From: an uncultured Lachnospiraceae bacterium | Lineage (GTDB): Bacteria > Bacillota > Clostridia > Lachnospirales > Lachnospiraceae | DNA: 64,000 nt | Assembly: GCA_946554445.1 (NCBI GenBank) | Contig: CAMNSD010000007.1 | Location: 1 to 64,000 of the forward strand | Direction of reading: 5' to 3' | Shown: positions 36,298-45,038 of the stretch, in pieces | Numbering within the stretch: the first letter of the stretch is position 1 | How the letters are laid out: each line of letters begins with the position of its first letter | Notes under the pieces: generated by a model | What the model was told of the DNA's origin: nothing | The model's input: the letters and a program-made list of their open reading frames with translations, nothing else | The model's database searches: none | Program-made: the position numbers and the translations under genes

Positions 36298-36660
36298 TCA
36301 CCGCTTTTCATCCTGTTCCAGTTCCCGCACGCGTTTATCGAGAATGGCAAGTTCCTGCGTCAGCGTCCGCAGCTTACGATTCTGTCTGGAAGCAATGGAC
36401 GTCAACGACAATAGAATCAATATGATAAATCCGATAGAAAAAATAAACAGGCCGTTCATATTATCCTGGATGCCAAAAATCCGGATAATCTTGGTCAGTA
36501 GTTCCGGCACCACCACCAAAATCCCCATGACAAGACCTGCCACCAGCCACAGCAGCGTATATTTCAGATTCAGCGCCTTTTCCTTCAAAAAATACAATAT
36601 CACTATAAAATAACTGATCACCAGGACGATCAGCACCACTCGCAGATTACTGGGTATCAT
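36298..36660 (-). CDS. DUF2304 small membrane protein
   Basis: 120 residues with three hydrophobic segments (VVLIVLVISYFIVILYFL; TLLWLVAGLVMGILVVV; GLFIFSIGFIILILLSL) and a charged C-terminal coiled coil (RKLRTLTQELAILDKRVREL). DUF2304 proteins stand beside DPM1-like transferases in glycan loci, as here (16 bases downstream of it), and may help flip or bind the lipid-linked sugar. Confidence 0.82.
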   Translation of the reverse strand: MIPSNLRVVLIVLVISYFIVILYFLKEKALNLKYTLLWLVAGLVMGILVVVPELLTKIIRIFGIQDNMNGLFIFSIGFIILILLSLTSIASRQNRKLRTLTQELAILDKRVRELEQDEKR

Positions 36661-36676
36661 CTCTTACTTTCCTTTC

Positions 36677-37417
36677 CTACTCCTGTGTCCTCTTACCTCT
36701 TCTCACGCCATAACTCAGCCGGCAGACCAAGATAGCCAGGGTTACTTTGATCATATAATAAATGGATTTTTTAAAGGTGATAGAACTGATTCCGCCCTCC
36801 CTGGCGCGCATCTGCACCGGCACCTCTTTCACAACGCCCAGATGCATGATGGCCTCCACGATGGCTTCCGGCTCCGGATAATCCGTAGGATAATCTTTGC
36901 TGTAAATGTCAATAAACATACGGTTTACCGCCCGGTAGCCGCTGGTCACATCCATGATCCTCTTTCCAGTGGTCAGCCGAATCAGCAGACTTAAGATATT
37001 GATGCCCATCCGCCGGCTGGCAGAGGACTGGAAGCCTTCCTTTTCCAGGAACCGGGAGCCGATGACTACATCAGCCTCCTTCTTGAAAAGGGGCTGCAAA
37101 AGCTGATCCAGGTAAGCAATGTCATGCTGTCCATCCCCGTCCATCTGCACTGCAATATCGTAATCATTCTTGTATGCATATATATACCCGGCCTGTACAG
37201 CGCCGCCAATCCCCATATTGATGGGTAAGTCCAGGTAGTGGAATTTTTCCCGTTTACAAAGTTCCAGCGTATTATCCGTGGAACCGTCATTGACTACCAG
37301 ATAGTCGTACTGCGGCGCCGTTTCCATCATATGACTGACCACATGTACGATATTTTCCGCCTCATTATAGGCCGGTATGATCACCAAGATTTTTTTCTTT
37401 CTATCTTCCATCATCAC
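36677..37417 (-). CDS. DPM1-like GT2, polyprenyl-phosphate sugar synthase
   Basis: 246 residues. LVIIPAYNEAENI, VVNDGSTDNT and the metal motif QMDGDGQHD, then SGYRAVNR, as in dolichyl/undecaprenyl-phosphate mannose or glucose synthases. It would load a sugar on undecaprenyl phosphate for the large membrane protein encoded just upstream (37414), with which it overlaps by four bases. Confidence 0.85.
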   Translation of the reverse strand: MMMEDRKKKILVIIPAYNEAENIVHVVSHMMETAPQYDYLVVNDGSTDNTLELCKREKFHYLDLPINMGIGGAVQAGYIYAYKNDYDIAVQMDGDGQHDIAYLDQLLQPLFKKEADVVIGSRFLEKEGFQSSASRRMGINILSLLIRLTTGKRIMDVTSGYRAVNRMFIDIYSKDYPTDYPEPEAIVEAIMHLGVVKEVPVQMRAREGGISSITFKKSIYYMIKVTLAILVCRLSYGVRRGKRTQE

Positions 37418-39012
37418 ATTTCCTCATTCCGTTTCAGGAACTTCCGCCTGATAAATTCCCGCACGCGCACTCTCCACAGCTGTCTTAAAAGAAGATAACC
37501 GGCCATATAAAAGGGCCCGAATGTATACACCAGATACCGCTGCTGTCCAAAGAAAACCAGAGACATGATAAGCACCGTGACCACATTACTCCCCAGAATC
37601 AGCGCCATCATCTCGGCTCCTTCTTTCCTCGCCCTTTGATCTGCATATCCCCATATCATCAGCGCAAACGCTGCAAGATATAAGAAGGCCGTCACCAGAT
37701 GGCAGAACAAATACAACGGGGCATACTGAAAGAACACGGTACTGATAAAAGCCTGCGGCAAAAGCTTCAACGCATGATATAAGAATCTCCCCAAATGCGT
37801 CTTGATCAATGTCAGGCCTATGGTCTGTAGATGTCCTGCCCGGATATCGCTGAACTGTTCCGATGCTATAATATCAGGGGCATGTTCTACATAGTACTCA
37901 GAAGGCGTCCTCATGCAGGTAATTCCAATCTTACCGATTCCGCCCACAATGTCCTTCCACATCCATAAACCTTCCTGCGCATAGGCATAGCGTTCCTGCT
38001 CCGCATCCACCGTCTCGTATAATTGCAGGTACAAGCCTTTTAATACCGGATCCGAAAAGAGTTCTGCATCCTCATAGTCAGCTTCATACATGCCACGTGA
38101 AAAGATCAACGTCAGATATTGACTGGTACTGAAACTTCTATCGACCAGATTCTCTTCTTCCTTCTGTTCTTCTACTGGCGGACATTCCTGCTCTTCCGCC
38201 TCTTCCACCTCTTCCTGAGTTTTCCGCTGCACTTCCTCCATAACGATCTCATACACCTCGGGTTGCTGCACTTTGAGGCCAATCAGATACAGACCATAAT
38301 CCGCCTTCATCGCGGTACGATATCCCCTGATCATTCCCATAACCAGAAGAATCCCTGTCAGACTGACTATCACACAGCCTGCAAGTCCTATCAGAAACCG
38401 AACCACTCTTTGGATGCCTCCTTTGCCCCGCCTGCGCATACACACCAGATAGAGAAAAACTATCCCGCATACACCAAAGAATATCTGCAGCTGGGAACGA
38501 ACTCCTGCGAGAAACAAAGTCATGGCAAACGCACCTGTAAGCCAGGCATAACTTTTCTTCCAAATCGCTTTTAACAGGATGGTCAGATAAATATAAAAAA
38601 GGGAGTAGGCAATCCCTTCCGTCAATAAAGCCTGTGTCATTACTGCCCCCGGCATCTCGATCGTATAAGGATACAACGCCAGAATGCAAAACATCACGCC
38701 CTCCAAGGGATGCAGTTCAAACTGCTTCCTGAGCGTCTCTTCCAAAAGAATTATCGAACACGCCGCCAAAACAGCCTGCTCGATCGTAACCACCCACAGA
38801 TAGACGGCATCCCCAAACAGATACTGGCTGCCCAGCAAAAACAACGGATAGACCGGCATGACGCCTTCACGCCAGTGGATTCGGATATAACTACCGCTAT
38901 CATCAAACAACACCGGACCATCATGACCTGCCAACAGGAAAAAAGCCATTAAACCTGCAAACAAGGCCAGTCGAAAACCATATTTAGTTAAGAATCTTCT
39001 TCCCTTGCTCAT
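37414..39012 (-). CDS. Large membrane protein, probable GT-C glycosyltransferase
   Basis: 532 residues with about eleven hydrophobic segments. After helix 1 the loop holds an Asp pair (GPVLFDDSGSYIRIHW), where GT-C enzymes have catalytic acid residues. An acidic insert of about 30 residues (EEVEEAEEQECPPVEEQKEE) sits before the large extracellular loop. With the DPM1-like and DUF2304 genes it forms a GtrABS-like trio that would add a side sugar on the outer face. Function is inferred from topology and context. Confidence 0.65.
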   Translation of the reverse strand: MSKGRRFLTKYGFRLALFAGLMAFFLLAGHDGPVLFDDSGSYIRIHWREGVMPVYPLFLLGSQYLFGDAVYLWVVTIEQAVLAACSIILLEETLRKQFELHPLEGVMFCILALYPYTIEMPGAVMTQALLTEGIAYSLFYIYLTILLKAIWKKSYAWLTGAFAMTLFLAGVRSQLQIFFGVCGIVFLYLVCMRRRGKGGIQRVVRFLIGLAGCVIVSLTGILLVMGMIRGYRTAMKADYGLYLIGLKVQQPEVYEIVMEEVQRKTQEEVEEAEEQECPPVEEQKEEENLVDRSFSTSQYLTLIFSRGMYEADYEDAELFSDPVLKGLYLQLYETVDAEQERYAYAQEGLWMWKDIVGGIGKIGITCMRTPSEYYVEHAPDIIASEQFSDIRAGHLQTIGLTLIKTHLGRFLYHALKLLPQAFISTVFFQYAPLYLFCHLVTAFLYLAAFALMIWGYADQRARKEGAEMMALILGSNVVTVLIMSLVFFGQQRYLVYTFGPFYMAGYLLLRQLWRVRVREFIRRKFLKRNEEM

Positions 39013-39052
39013 AGAAACTTTCTTCCCTGATCCTCGTATCCTGCCATCTCAT

Positions 39053-40834
39053 CTATAAGTCCGCGAACACTTCTTCCTTACTTCGTTCCACAATCTTACC
39101 ATTCTCCACCTCGTAAATGGCGTCCACATTGCGAATCGTAGTCAGTCTGTGGGCAATGATGATCATGGTCTTCATCCCCTGCAGATGCTCGATTGCCTCC
39201 ATGACCGCCGATTCCGTCTCATTATCCAGGGCAGACGTGGCCTCGTCAAGCACCAATATCTCCGGATCGTGGTAAAGCGCTCTGGCGATACCAATCCTTT
39301 GTCTTTGTCCGCCCGACAATCTGACACCTCTGTCACCAACAATCGTATCCAGTCCCAGCGGCAGACTGTCTATGAAATCCGCCAACTGAGCTTTCTGCAT
39401 GGCGGCAATCACCGCTTCCTCGTCAATTTCTGCTTCCCGTATACCGAAAGCTATATTATTGCGGATTGTATCGTCCGATAAGTAGATGACCTGGGGAATA
39501 TATCCCACCTGGGCATGGAACGTTTTAGGCTTTTCATGAACATTGATCCGATCCGCCATGACCGTTCCTTTCTGCGGCGCAAGGAGTCCCAGAATAATAT
39601 CCACCATGGTAGTCTTCCCGGAACCGGTAGCCCCTATGAAAGCCACCGTGGTTCCCTTTTTAATCTTTAAGTTAGCCCCGTCAATTACCGGTTCTTCCGT
39701 GTTCGGATAGTAGTAAGTGACATCCTTCACCTCTATAGCATCCTGCAGGTCCCATTCTTCTCTAATCTCAAGATCCTGCCTGCCCACATACTCCTCAATA
39801 CTCTTCAAGTCATGATAGACCAGTTCCACAGAGGGAAACGCATAGAGCATATTGGTGGCATGTTCGTTTATCTTGCCAACGCTTGGCAGCAGACGCATGG
39901 CAGCCACCGCAAAAGCGGCAAGCTGAGAAATATAATAAAACATATCCGCCTCGCCAAAAAGCAGTTTCACGATAATCGCCACCAGAAGCCCGGTCATAGC
40001 CACCGCCTCCACCATATATTTGGGCATGATGGAAATGGTCCTCGCAATCTGCAGTCCTTTTGCATATTTCGTAAAATATCCCTGAAATTGATCTGTAAAG
40101 TAAGACTCCCGCTCCAGAATCTTAATCTCCTTGATTCCGCCCAGCGCCTGATTCATCCACTGAAAAATCTTCCCTTGATAGCCCTGGTTTTCCAATCCCA
40201 GCTTCCGGCTGTATTTCCTGGTTGTCATCAAAAAAATGCCCACAAAAGCGATCAGAAAAGACAGCACAATGATCGTGATAGATTTACTTTGGACCAACAG
40301 ATACAGCACCAGCACCGTACAGACCACAAGTTCCGCCAGCAGTTCCAGAGTGTACATGACAACCTGCATAAAGCGGGAAGTATCCTCATGGAGACTTCGC
40401 TGCAGAGTGGCAATGTTGCTGTTCAGATGAAAGGTGTACGGCTCTTTCATATAAGCCCCCAACAGTCTTGTGGACAGTTTCATCTGCGTATTATAAGAAA
40501 ATTTGAAAATATATTTTTTCTCCAGGATCAGATATGCATTTTTGATCACATAGATAAAGATAATCACCGCCGTCAGCACTATCATAAAATCCCTGTGCGA
40601 TTTAAAATGCAATCCCTCATAAACCGCCCGCAGATACCAAGTCTTCTCAATCTGATTCTCATTCGCAAGAATATTGATAAAAGGCATAAAAATCACCACT
40701 GCCGCCAGTTCCAGAAAACTTCCCACCAAAATGGCTCCCATCAGGATTCCAATCTTTATCTTATCTCTTTTGTCAAAGATATAGGCAAGCTTGGAAAATA
40801 TAGACTCTCGCTTTTCTTTTTTCTCTCTGTTCAT
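39053..40834 (-). CDS. ABC transporter, PglK-like flippase, copy 2
   Basis: 593 residues, same plan as the paralogue at 15718: six membrane helices (1-330) and an ATPase with Walker A GATGSGKTT, signature LSGGQRQRIGIARALY, Walker B ILVLDEATSALD and IIAHRLTT. Having two of these and a Wzx-type protein in one locus suggests more than one lipid-linked glycan. Confidence 0.84.
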   Translation of the reverse strand: MNREKKEKRESIFSKLAYIFDKRDKIKIGILMGAILVGSFLELAAVVIFMPFINILANENQIEKTWYLRAVYEGLHFKSHRDFMIVLTAVIIFIYVIKNAYLILEKKYIFKFSYNTQMKLSTRLLGAYMKEPYTFHLNSNIATLQRSLHEDTSRFMQVVMYTLELLAELVVCTVLVLYLLVQSKSITIIVLSFLIAFVGIFLMTTRKYSRKLGLENQGYQGKIFQWMNQALGGIKEIKILERESYFTDQFQGYFTKYAKGLQIARTISIMPKYMVEAVAMTGLLVAIIVKLLFGEADMFYYISQLAAFAVAAMRLLPSVGKINEHATNMLYAFPSVELVYHDLKSIEEYVGRQDLEIREEWDLQDAIEVKDVTYYYPNTEEPVIDGANLKIKKGTTVAFIGATGSGKTTMVDIILGLLAPQKGTVMADRINVHEKPKTFHAQVGYIPQVIYLSDDTIRNNIAFGIREAEIDEEAVIAAMQKAQLADFIDSLPLGLDTIVGDRGVRLSGGQRQRIGIARALYHDPEILVLDEATSALDNETESAVMEAIEHLQGMKTMIIIAHRLTTIRNVDAIYEVENGKIVERSKEEVFADL

Positions 40835-40857
40835 AATAGGCCTTGCCCCTTCTATCC

Positions 40858-41436
40858 TTATTCTCCAAACAGGCTCTGACAGAGACTGCTATGGGAATCC
40901 TTATCGCTAATCTTTCTCGCCGGGGCCCCCGCCCAGGTGGTCCCCGCCTCCAGAATATCCTTCGTCACCACTGCATTCGCCCCCACCGCCACATCATCCG
41001 CTATCCTGACAGCGCCGATCACCTTGGCGCCGCTCCCAAAATAACAGTTGTTACCGATTGTGGCCGCCTCATGACTTCCGCCGGTGGCACCGATCGTCAC
41101 GCCCTCCTGCAGGCGGCAGTTTTTGCCGATCTTAGCATTGGCATGCACCACAATCGTGCCATAATGGGGGATGGAAAGCCCCGGTCCAAAAACATTGACC
41201 GGAAGAGTCATTCCCAATCGCACACTCAGACGATGGAACCTGTAGCTGTGGTATTTCGCAATCATGGCTCCCAATGGTCCTTTTTTACAGTTCTTATCGT
41301 ACTCCACCCTGCGCAGAAGCCTTTCCAATTTCCAGATCTCATCTCCAAAAAGACGCGGCTTTGCGTCATTTTGTCTTCCTAAGGCAAGTTGATCCTGTCT
41401 TAAATATTCATAATACGTTTCTTTACTACTAATCAT
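40858..41436 (-). CDS. Serine-acetyltransferase-like O-acetyltransferase
   Basis: 192 residues: a helical N-terminal part and a hexapeptide-repeat beta-helix (IPHYGTIVVHANAKIG, LQEGVTIGAT, NNCYFGSGAKVIG, AGAPAR). The fold is that of CysE, but such copies in polysaccharide loci usually acetylate sugars. Regulatory-looking repeats precede the start. Confidence 0.75.
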   Translation of the reverse strand: MISSKETYYEYLRQDQLALGRQNDAKPRLFGDEIWKLERLLRRVEYDKNCKKGPLGAMIAKYHSYRFHRLSVRLGMTLPVNVFGPGLSIPHYGTIVVHANAKIGKNCRLQEGVTIGATGGSHEAATIGNNCYFGSGAKVIGAVRIADDVAVGANAVVTKDILEAGTTWAGAPARKISDKDSHSSLCQSLFGE

Positions 41437-41450
41437 AATACAATACCTTT

Positions 41451-41470
41451 TATCAGGTCACTTCCTGATA
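41451..41470 (-). promoter_or_regulatory. Operator-like inverted repeat, copy A
   Basis: TATCAGG-N6-CCTGATA, a perfect 7-bp inverted repeat of 20 bases, 15 bases before the acetyltransferase ATG and downstream of the putative -10. A related element lies 65 bases away. Confidence 0.45.
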
Positions 41471-41495
41471 GTTTCATTAGTTGCTGTATCTGTTC

Positions 41496-41504
41496 AATAT
41501 ACCA
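41496..41504 (-). promoter_or_regulatory. Possible extended -10 element before the acetyltransferase gene
   Basis: Minus strand TGG-TATATT, 60 bases before the ATG at 41436. The matching -35 position falls in operator-like copy B; no good -35 sequence is seen. Confidence 0.35.
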
Positions 41505-41515
41505 TACATGCCGCT

Positions 41516-41535
41516 TATCAAATTGTTTCCCGATA
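41516..41535 (-). promoter_or_regulatory. Operator-like repeat, copy B
   Basis: TATCAAATTGTTTCCCGATA, the same 20-base frame as copy A (TATCA-N10-CGATA) with imperfect symmetry. Flanking bases (ATTTCATTGTT versus GTTTCATTAGTT) are also shared with copy A, so a segment of about 35 bases is duplicated with a period of 65. Confidence 0.42.
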
Positions 41536-41569
41536 ATTTCATTGTTGCCTTGCCTGTCGCTTGTACCTG

Positions 41570-42433
41570 TTACAGCCACACTTTTACCTGGGAGAGGTAT
41601 TCCGTATATCCGGCCTCCCTGTTGGCTGCTTCCCCTTCTATCTCGTGCTTTTCAAGTCTGCACTTATCCGGCGTCTGTCTCACATACCACTCATATTCCA
41701 GATCCATATTGCCGATATCCAATACCCGGTATCCCTTCTGGAATAACGCCAAGGCCAGAAATTTGGCCGCCACCCCCACCGAAAGTAAGAACAGCTTGTC
41801 CTTACCATAGGTTTCGCAGGCACCCAGAATCTGCGGAATCGCCGCGTATGCGTCCCTCGGCGGACAGATGATTCTCTCCACACTGGCTGCCGTGTCCAGC
41901 AGATCGTTGCCCACGCCGTTATGCGTCTTCGCGCCCTCTACCACCACGACATCCTTATTCTCCCATATTTTCCTGATTTTAGCAAACCATCTGTCACAGT
42001 TGCTGCGGTCTGAGGCATAATAATAGCAGCGGGAAACAAAGGTCGTGTAGTAAATCCGGTTGGGATTACAATAGGTCTCATAAACTTTTCTACAAAATAA
42101 CAGGTGATCTTTCCAAAACTGCCTGCTGGCTTTATGGTGATCGGAAAGCGTCTCAAATATCCCCGGTATGGTCACCATCAAATCATCATAGGGATAAGAA
42201 AGTATCTCGGCAAGCCCTCTCGCAATCTCCGGGGAAGCCTTCTGCAACATCAGGTCTCCGCCCTTGATCATCAGAATCTCGCCATCCCCAAACCGCACCA
42301 TACTCTTATTCGTGCGAAGCAGTTCATCAATGGTCTCATCAATCGTATGCACTTTTATGCTGTTGTGCAGGATGCCTTTTTCATACAGGAAATAAGCGAT
42401 CGCCGCCAGTATATCTTTTATTTTTCTTTTCAT
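41570..42433 (-). CDS. GT-D fold glycosyltransferase (DUF1792 family)
   Basis: 287 residues. The segment SMVRFGDGEILMIKGGD has the DxE metal motif of the GT-D fold (DUF1792, as in the streptococcal enzyme that extends the Fap1/PsrP-type glycan). Later VVVEGAKTHNGVGNDLLDTA and LLSVGVAAKFLALAL also fit. Soluble; likely adds glucose-type sugar, donor not provable. Downstream lies the 133-base gap with operator-like repeats. Confidence 0.83.
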   Translation of the reverse strand: MKRKIKDILAAIAYFLYEKGILHNSIKVHTIDETIDELLRTNKSMVRFGDGEILMIKGGDLMLQKASPEIARGLAEILSYPYDDLMVTIPGIFETLSDHHKASRQFWKDHLLFCRKVYETYCNPNRIYYTTFVSRCYYYASDRSNCDRWFAKIRKIWENKDVVVVEGAKTHNGVGNDLLDTAASVERIICPPRDAYAAIPQILGACETYGKDKLFLLSVGVAAKFLALALFQKGYRVLDIGNMDLEYEWYVRQTPDKCRLEKHEIEGEAANREAGYTEYLSQVKVWL

Positions 42434-42506
42434 AATAATGTCTGATTACTCTTACTTTCCACGTCTTCCTTGTCCACACGGCTCTCTTTTTCTTTTCTGG
42501 CTTTCA

Positions 42507-43655
42507 TTAATATAGATGCTCCTGCAAAATCTTCTCCCGCATCGCCATGACGGTCTCATAATAAGTCTCAAAATTATATTTCTCCACCACCGCACGGTAA
42601 CCTGCCGCGCCCATCTCACACATATGCACCCGGTCGCTAAGCATCTCGTCCAGCTTCTGAAGCAGATCCTCCTCATCACAATCCTGAAACCAAAGTCCGG
42701 TAACACCTTCCTCCACATAACAGGCCGTACCGTTGGTATTGCTGACAATGACCGGCAGGGAATAACTCATAGCTTCAAGCTGGGAGACTGACGCCATTTC
42801 CAGGGTGCTGGGAATCACATACAAATCCGCCGCCAGATACTCCTTTTCCATATCGCGTCTGGGAACGTTGGTTTTCACCACCACCATCTCTTCCATGTGA
42901 TGTTCTCTGACAAACTGTCTCACTTGTTCACAGTACTCTTTTTGGAAACGGTTGGTGGCCTCGCCCACCAGCGTCAGATGCAGACGGTATTTTCCTTTCA
43001 GCCGCTTTGCCACACGAAGCAGCATCAGATGATGCTTCCTGATCTCATACTTGCCAATGCAGAGAATATGTATCCTGTCATCTGCAAAATATTTCCTCTG
43101 GTCCGGCGCGCACTGCGGCCTCGTCACAAAGGGGACGAAATAATCCTCCGGTTTGATGGCTGTCCCCGGTTTCTTCATCCCCATTACCGGCGTCATGCGT
43201 ATCTTCGGAGAGAACCTGTCCACCAGGCGATGCAGCAGATCGCTCTTGGCGGGCGCAGACCATAACGGATTCTGGTTGTAAAGAATACAGGGGTAACTCT
43301 TTTTCTTACAGATATGGTAAGCCGCCATGGAATACAGGGAACGTTCCCGCAGGATCACCACATCCGGGGCAAATTCACAAATCAGCCTGCGCAGTCTGCC
43401 CATCGGCGGAAATCCGTGCTGAATCTTAAAGACAATCGCTGTCGGATCTTTCCTGCGTATCACCTTGACATACAGGAAATCCAGGATCTGATAAAGCCGC
43501 GAATACCCCAGTACGATCGGCGTCACATAAGAATAATCCTCGATGAGCGCCGCATAATGGCTGATAAAACGCACTTCATCCCCACACTCCACAAGCCCCT
43601 TCATAATATCCATTTGATTGGTATGATAACGGGGCGCCACATACAGAAACCTCAT
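42507..43655 (-). CDS. GT4 glycosyltransferase
   Basis: 382 residues. MRFLYVAPRYHTNQMDIMKG start, ILCIGKYEIRKHHLMLLRV donor-domain entry, and STLEMASVSQLEAMSYSLPVI with the EX7E pair. ATG 43655 is supported by GGAGGAG four bases upstream; the frame extends to a TTG at 43667. Confidence 0.85.
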   Translation of the reverse strand: MRFLYVAPRYHTNQMDIMKGLVECGDEVRFISHYAALIEDYSYVTPIVLGYSRLYQILDFLYVKVIRRKDPTAIVFKIQHGFPPMGRLRRLICEFAPDVVILRERSLYSMAAYHICKKKSYPCILYNQNPLWSAPAKSDLLHRLVDRFSPKIRMTPVMGMKKPGTAIKPEDYFVPFVTRPQCAPDQRKYFADDRIHILCIGKYEIRKHHLMLLRVAKRLKGKYRLHLTLVGEATNRFQKEYCEQVRQFVREHHMEEMVVVKTNVPRRDMEKEYLAADLYVIPSTLEMASVSQLEAMSYSLPVIVSNTNGTACYVEEGVTGLWFQDCDEEDLLQKLDEMLSDRVHMCEMGAAGYRAVVEKYNFETYYETVMAMREKILQEHLY

Positions 43656-43688
43656 AATCTCCTCCAAGACAGGCCGCAGGTAACATTT

Positions 43689-43704
43689 ATGACATTCATG
43701 TCAT
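43689..43704. promoter_or_regulatory. 16-bp palindrome, possible operator
   Basis: ATGACATTCATGTCAT: seven-base arms with a two-base centre, in the 88-base gap upstream of the GT4 at 42507. Could be a dimer regulator site; no -10 is evident beside it. Confidence 0.3.
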
Positions 43705-43755
43705 TTATCTCTTCCATTCACACTAACCTTCCATGTGACAGCGGCCCGCCACTGC

Positions 43756-44763
43756 CTATTTCCTGTCAATATACTTATTCTCCCGCAGGCTGTACTTTCC
43801 GCCTTTTAAGAATTTATGCTTGATCACCCACCAGCCCGGCACCCAGATATATTTATGCATGGCCGGGGACGCGCTGCCGATCATCCAGCAATTCCTGTCG
43901 CAGTTTCTCGTACACCTGCGCACTTCCTCCGCCTGCGGGGAGTTCCACAATTCCTCCCAACTCTGCCTGCGAAGATTGCCCATGACGGCCTTTTTCTCCA
44001 TACCGTTACAAGGAATCACATCACAGAAAGGATCGATAAAGAAAGCATTCCTGGACATATCGCAGGGCAGAAGCCGCTTATTGCCGTAGATATAATTGAT
44101 CAGTCCATGATTGAAATAAGCCCGGAACCACTTCTTGGGAGACTTGCTTTTTAACAGTTCATTGATTAATTTCTCAAAATTCTGAGCCACTTTATACTTA
44201 TCATTTATTTTGTTGTCCGTCTTGCGGAAATAAAAGGAATTATGCAGGGTAGCCGTGGCAAATTCCATATTCATCTCGTTGGCGATATTGTAGAGGGGCA
44301 CCAAGTCCTCGCAGTTCATATCCTGCACTGTCATCCCAAAGCCCACATCCGGATGCTTCATCTCTACCAGCGTCTTTAATGTCTGATATCCCCTATTGAA
44401 TCCGTCTGGGATTCCCCTGATCTTGTCATTGGTCTCCTGCAGTCCCTCGATACTGATACGGATCCCCACCTTGGGAAACTCCTTACAGAGCGCAATGATG
44501 CGGTCCGTAAAATAACCGTTCGTAGAAATGACAATCCTGTCAGATTTCTTGTACAGTTCCCGCACAATCTCCGGAATATCCTGCCTGATAAAGGGTTCCC
44601 CACCGGTGATATTGGTAAACGCCATCTCCGGCAGCTTCTTAATATCTTCCAGGGTAATCTCCTCTTCCGGCCTGGTAGGATCCCTGAAACAATCGCACAT
44701 ATTACATCTCGCGTTACACCTGTATGTCACAATGACAGTCCCGTATAATGTTCTTTTTGCCAT
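43756..44763 (-). CDS. Radical SAM/SPASM-type enzyme
   Basis: 335 residues. CNARCNMC at about residues 16-23 is the CxxxCxxC cluster site for SAM cleavage; NITGGEPFIR is the SAM-binding GGE motif. The C-terminal third has a further set of Cys (PCDMSRN, DPFCDVIPCNG, CTRNCDRNCW) as in SPASM domains that bind a second iron-sulfur cluster. In a glycan locus it may oxidise or epimerise a sugar or modify a peptide; no precursor peptide is seen nearby. The role is open. Confidence 0.82.
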   Translation of the reverse strand: MAKRTLYGTVIVTYRCNARCNMCDCFRDPTRPEEEITLEDIKKLPEMAFTNITGGEPFIRQDIPEIVRELYKKSDRIVISTNGYFTDRIIALCKEFPKVGIRISIEGLQETNDKIRGIPDGFNRGYQTLKTLVEMKHPDVGFGMTVQDMNCEDLVPLYNIANEMNMEFATATLHNSFYFRKTDNKINDKYKVAQNFEKLINELLKSKSPKKWFRAYFNHGLINYIYGNKRLLPCDMSRNAFFIDPFCDVIPCNGMEKKAVMGNLRRQSWEELWNSPQAEEVRRCTRNCDRNCWMIGSASPAMHKYIWVPGWWVIKHKFLKGGKYSLRENKYIDRK

Positions 44764-44775
44764 TTTGGTACTCCT

Positions 44776-44892
44776 TACCTAATAAAATCCGGCTGCTTCG
44801 CATCCGTCCGTCATTCGCAATCCGCATTTCATGCTACTTGCTCATGTTGGGTGTTCGTCAAGTGTATACATAGATTCATGCAAGCATGATCT
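44776..44892. repeat. 117-bp tandem repeat, copy 1
   Basis: Starts TACCTAATAAAATCCGGCTG and ends GCAAGCATGATCT. Nearly identical to copy 2 (two mismatches seen), 136 bases apart. Between the radical SAM gene start and copy 2; no gene inside. The hairpin at its end has a decayed right arm. Confidence 0.85.
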
Positions 44893-44911
44893 TTCCATAC
44901 ATTTTTCTCAC

Positions 44912-45028
44912 TACCTAATAAAATCCGGCTGCTTCACATCCGTCCGTCATTCGCAATCCGCATTTCATGCTACTTGCTCATGTTGGATGTTCGTCAAGTG
45001 TATACATAGATTCATGCAAGCATGATCT
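44912..45028. repeat. 117-bp tandem repeat, copy 2
   Basis: Second copy, ending two bases inside the 3' end of the GT4 gene at 45027. The 19-base linkers after each copy are also similar (both end CTCACTA), so the duplicated unit probably spans the whole 136 bases. Confidence 0.85.
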
Positions 45029-45038
45029 ATGTATACAC
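44998..45038. other. Near-perfect 41-base palindrome over the GT4 stop codon
   Basis: GTGTATACATAGAT pairs with ATCTATGTATACAC, and inside it CATGC pairs with GCATG around AA, giving a 19-bp stem with one bulged T. It covers the last codons and stop of the GT4 gene. No U run follows on the minus strand, so it is not a classic terminator; it may protect or end the RNA or be part of a dispersed repeat. Confidence 0.6.

Noticed and set aside
39812..40879. 355-codon open frame on the plus strand
   Set aside because: Antisense to the second PglK-like ABC transporter; His/Gln/Arg-rich translation typical of a reversed membrane gene.
44776..45028. Possible CRISPR array
   Set aside because: Only two long direct repeats with a 19-base linker; unit far too long and no cas genes.
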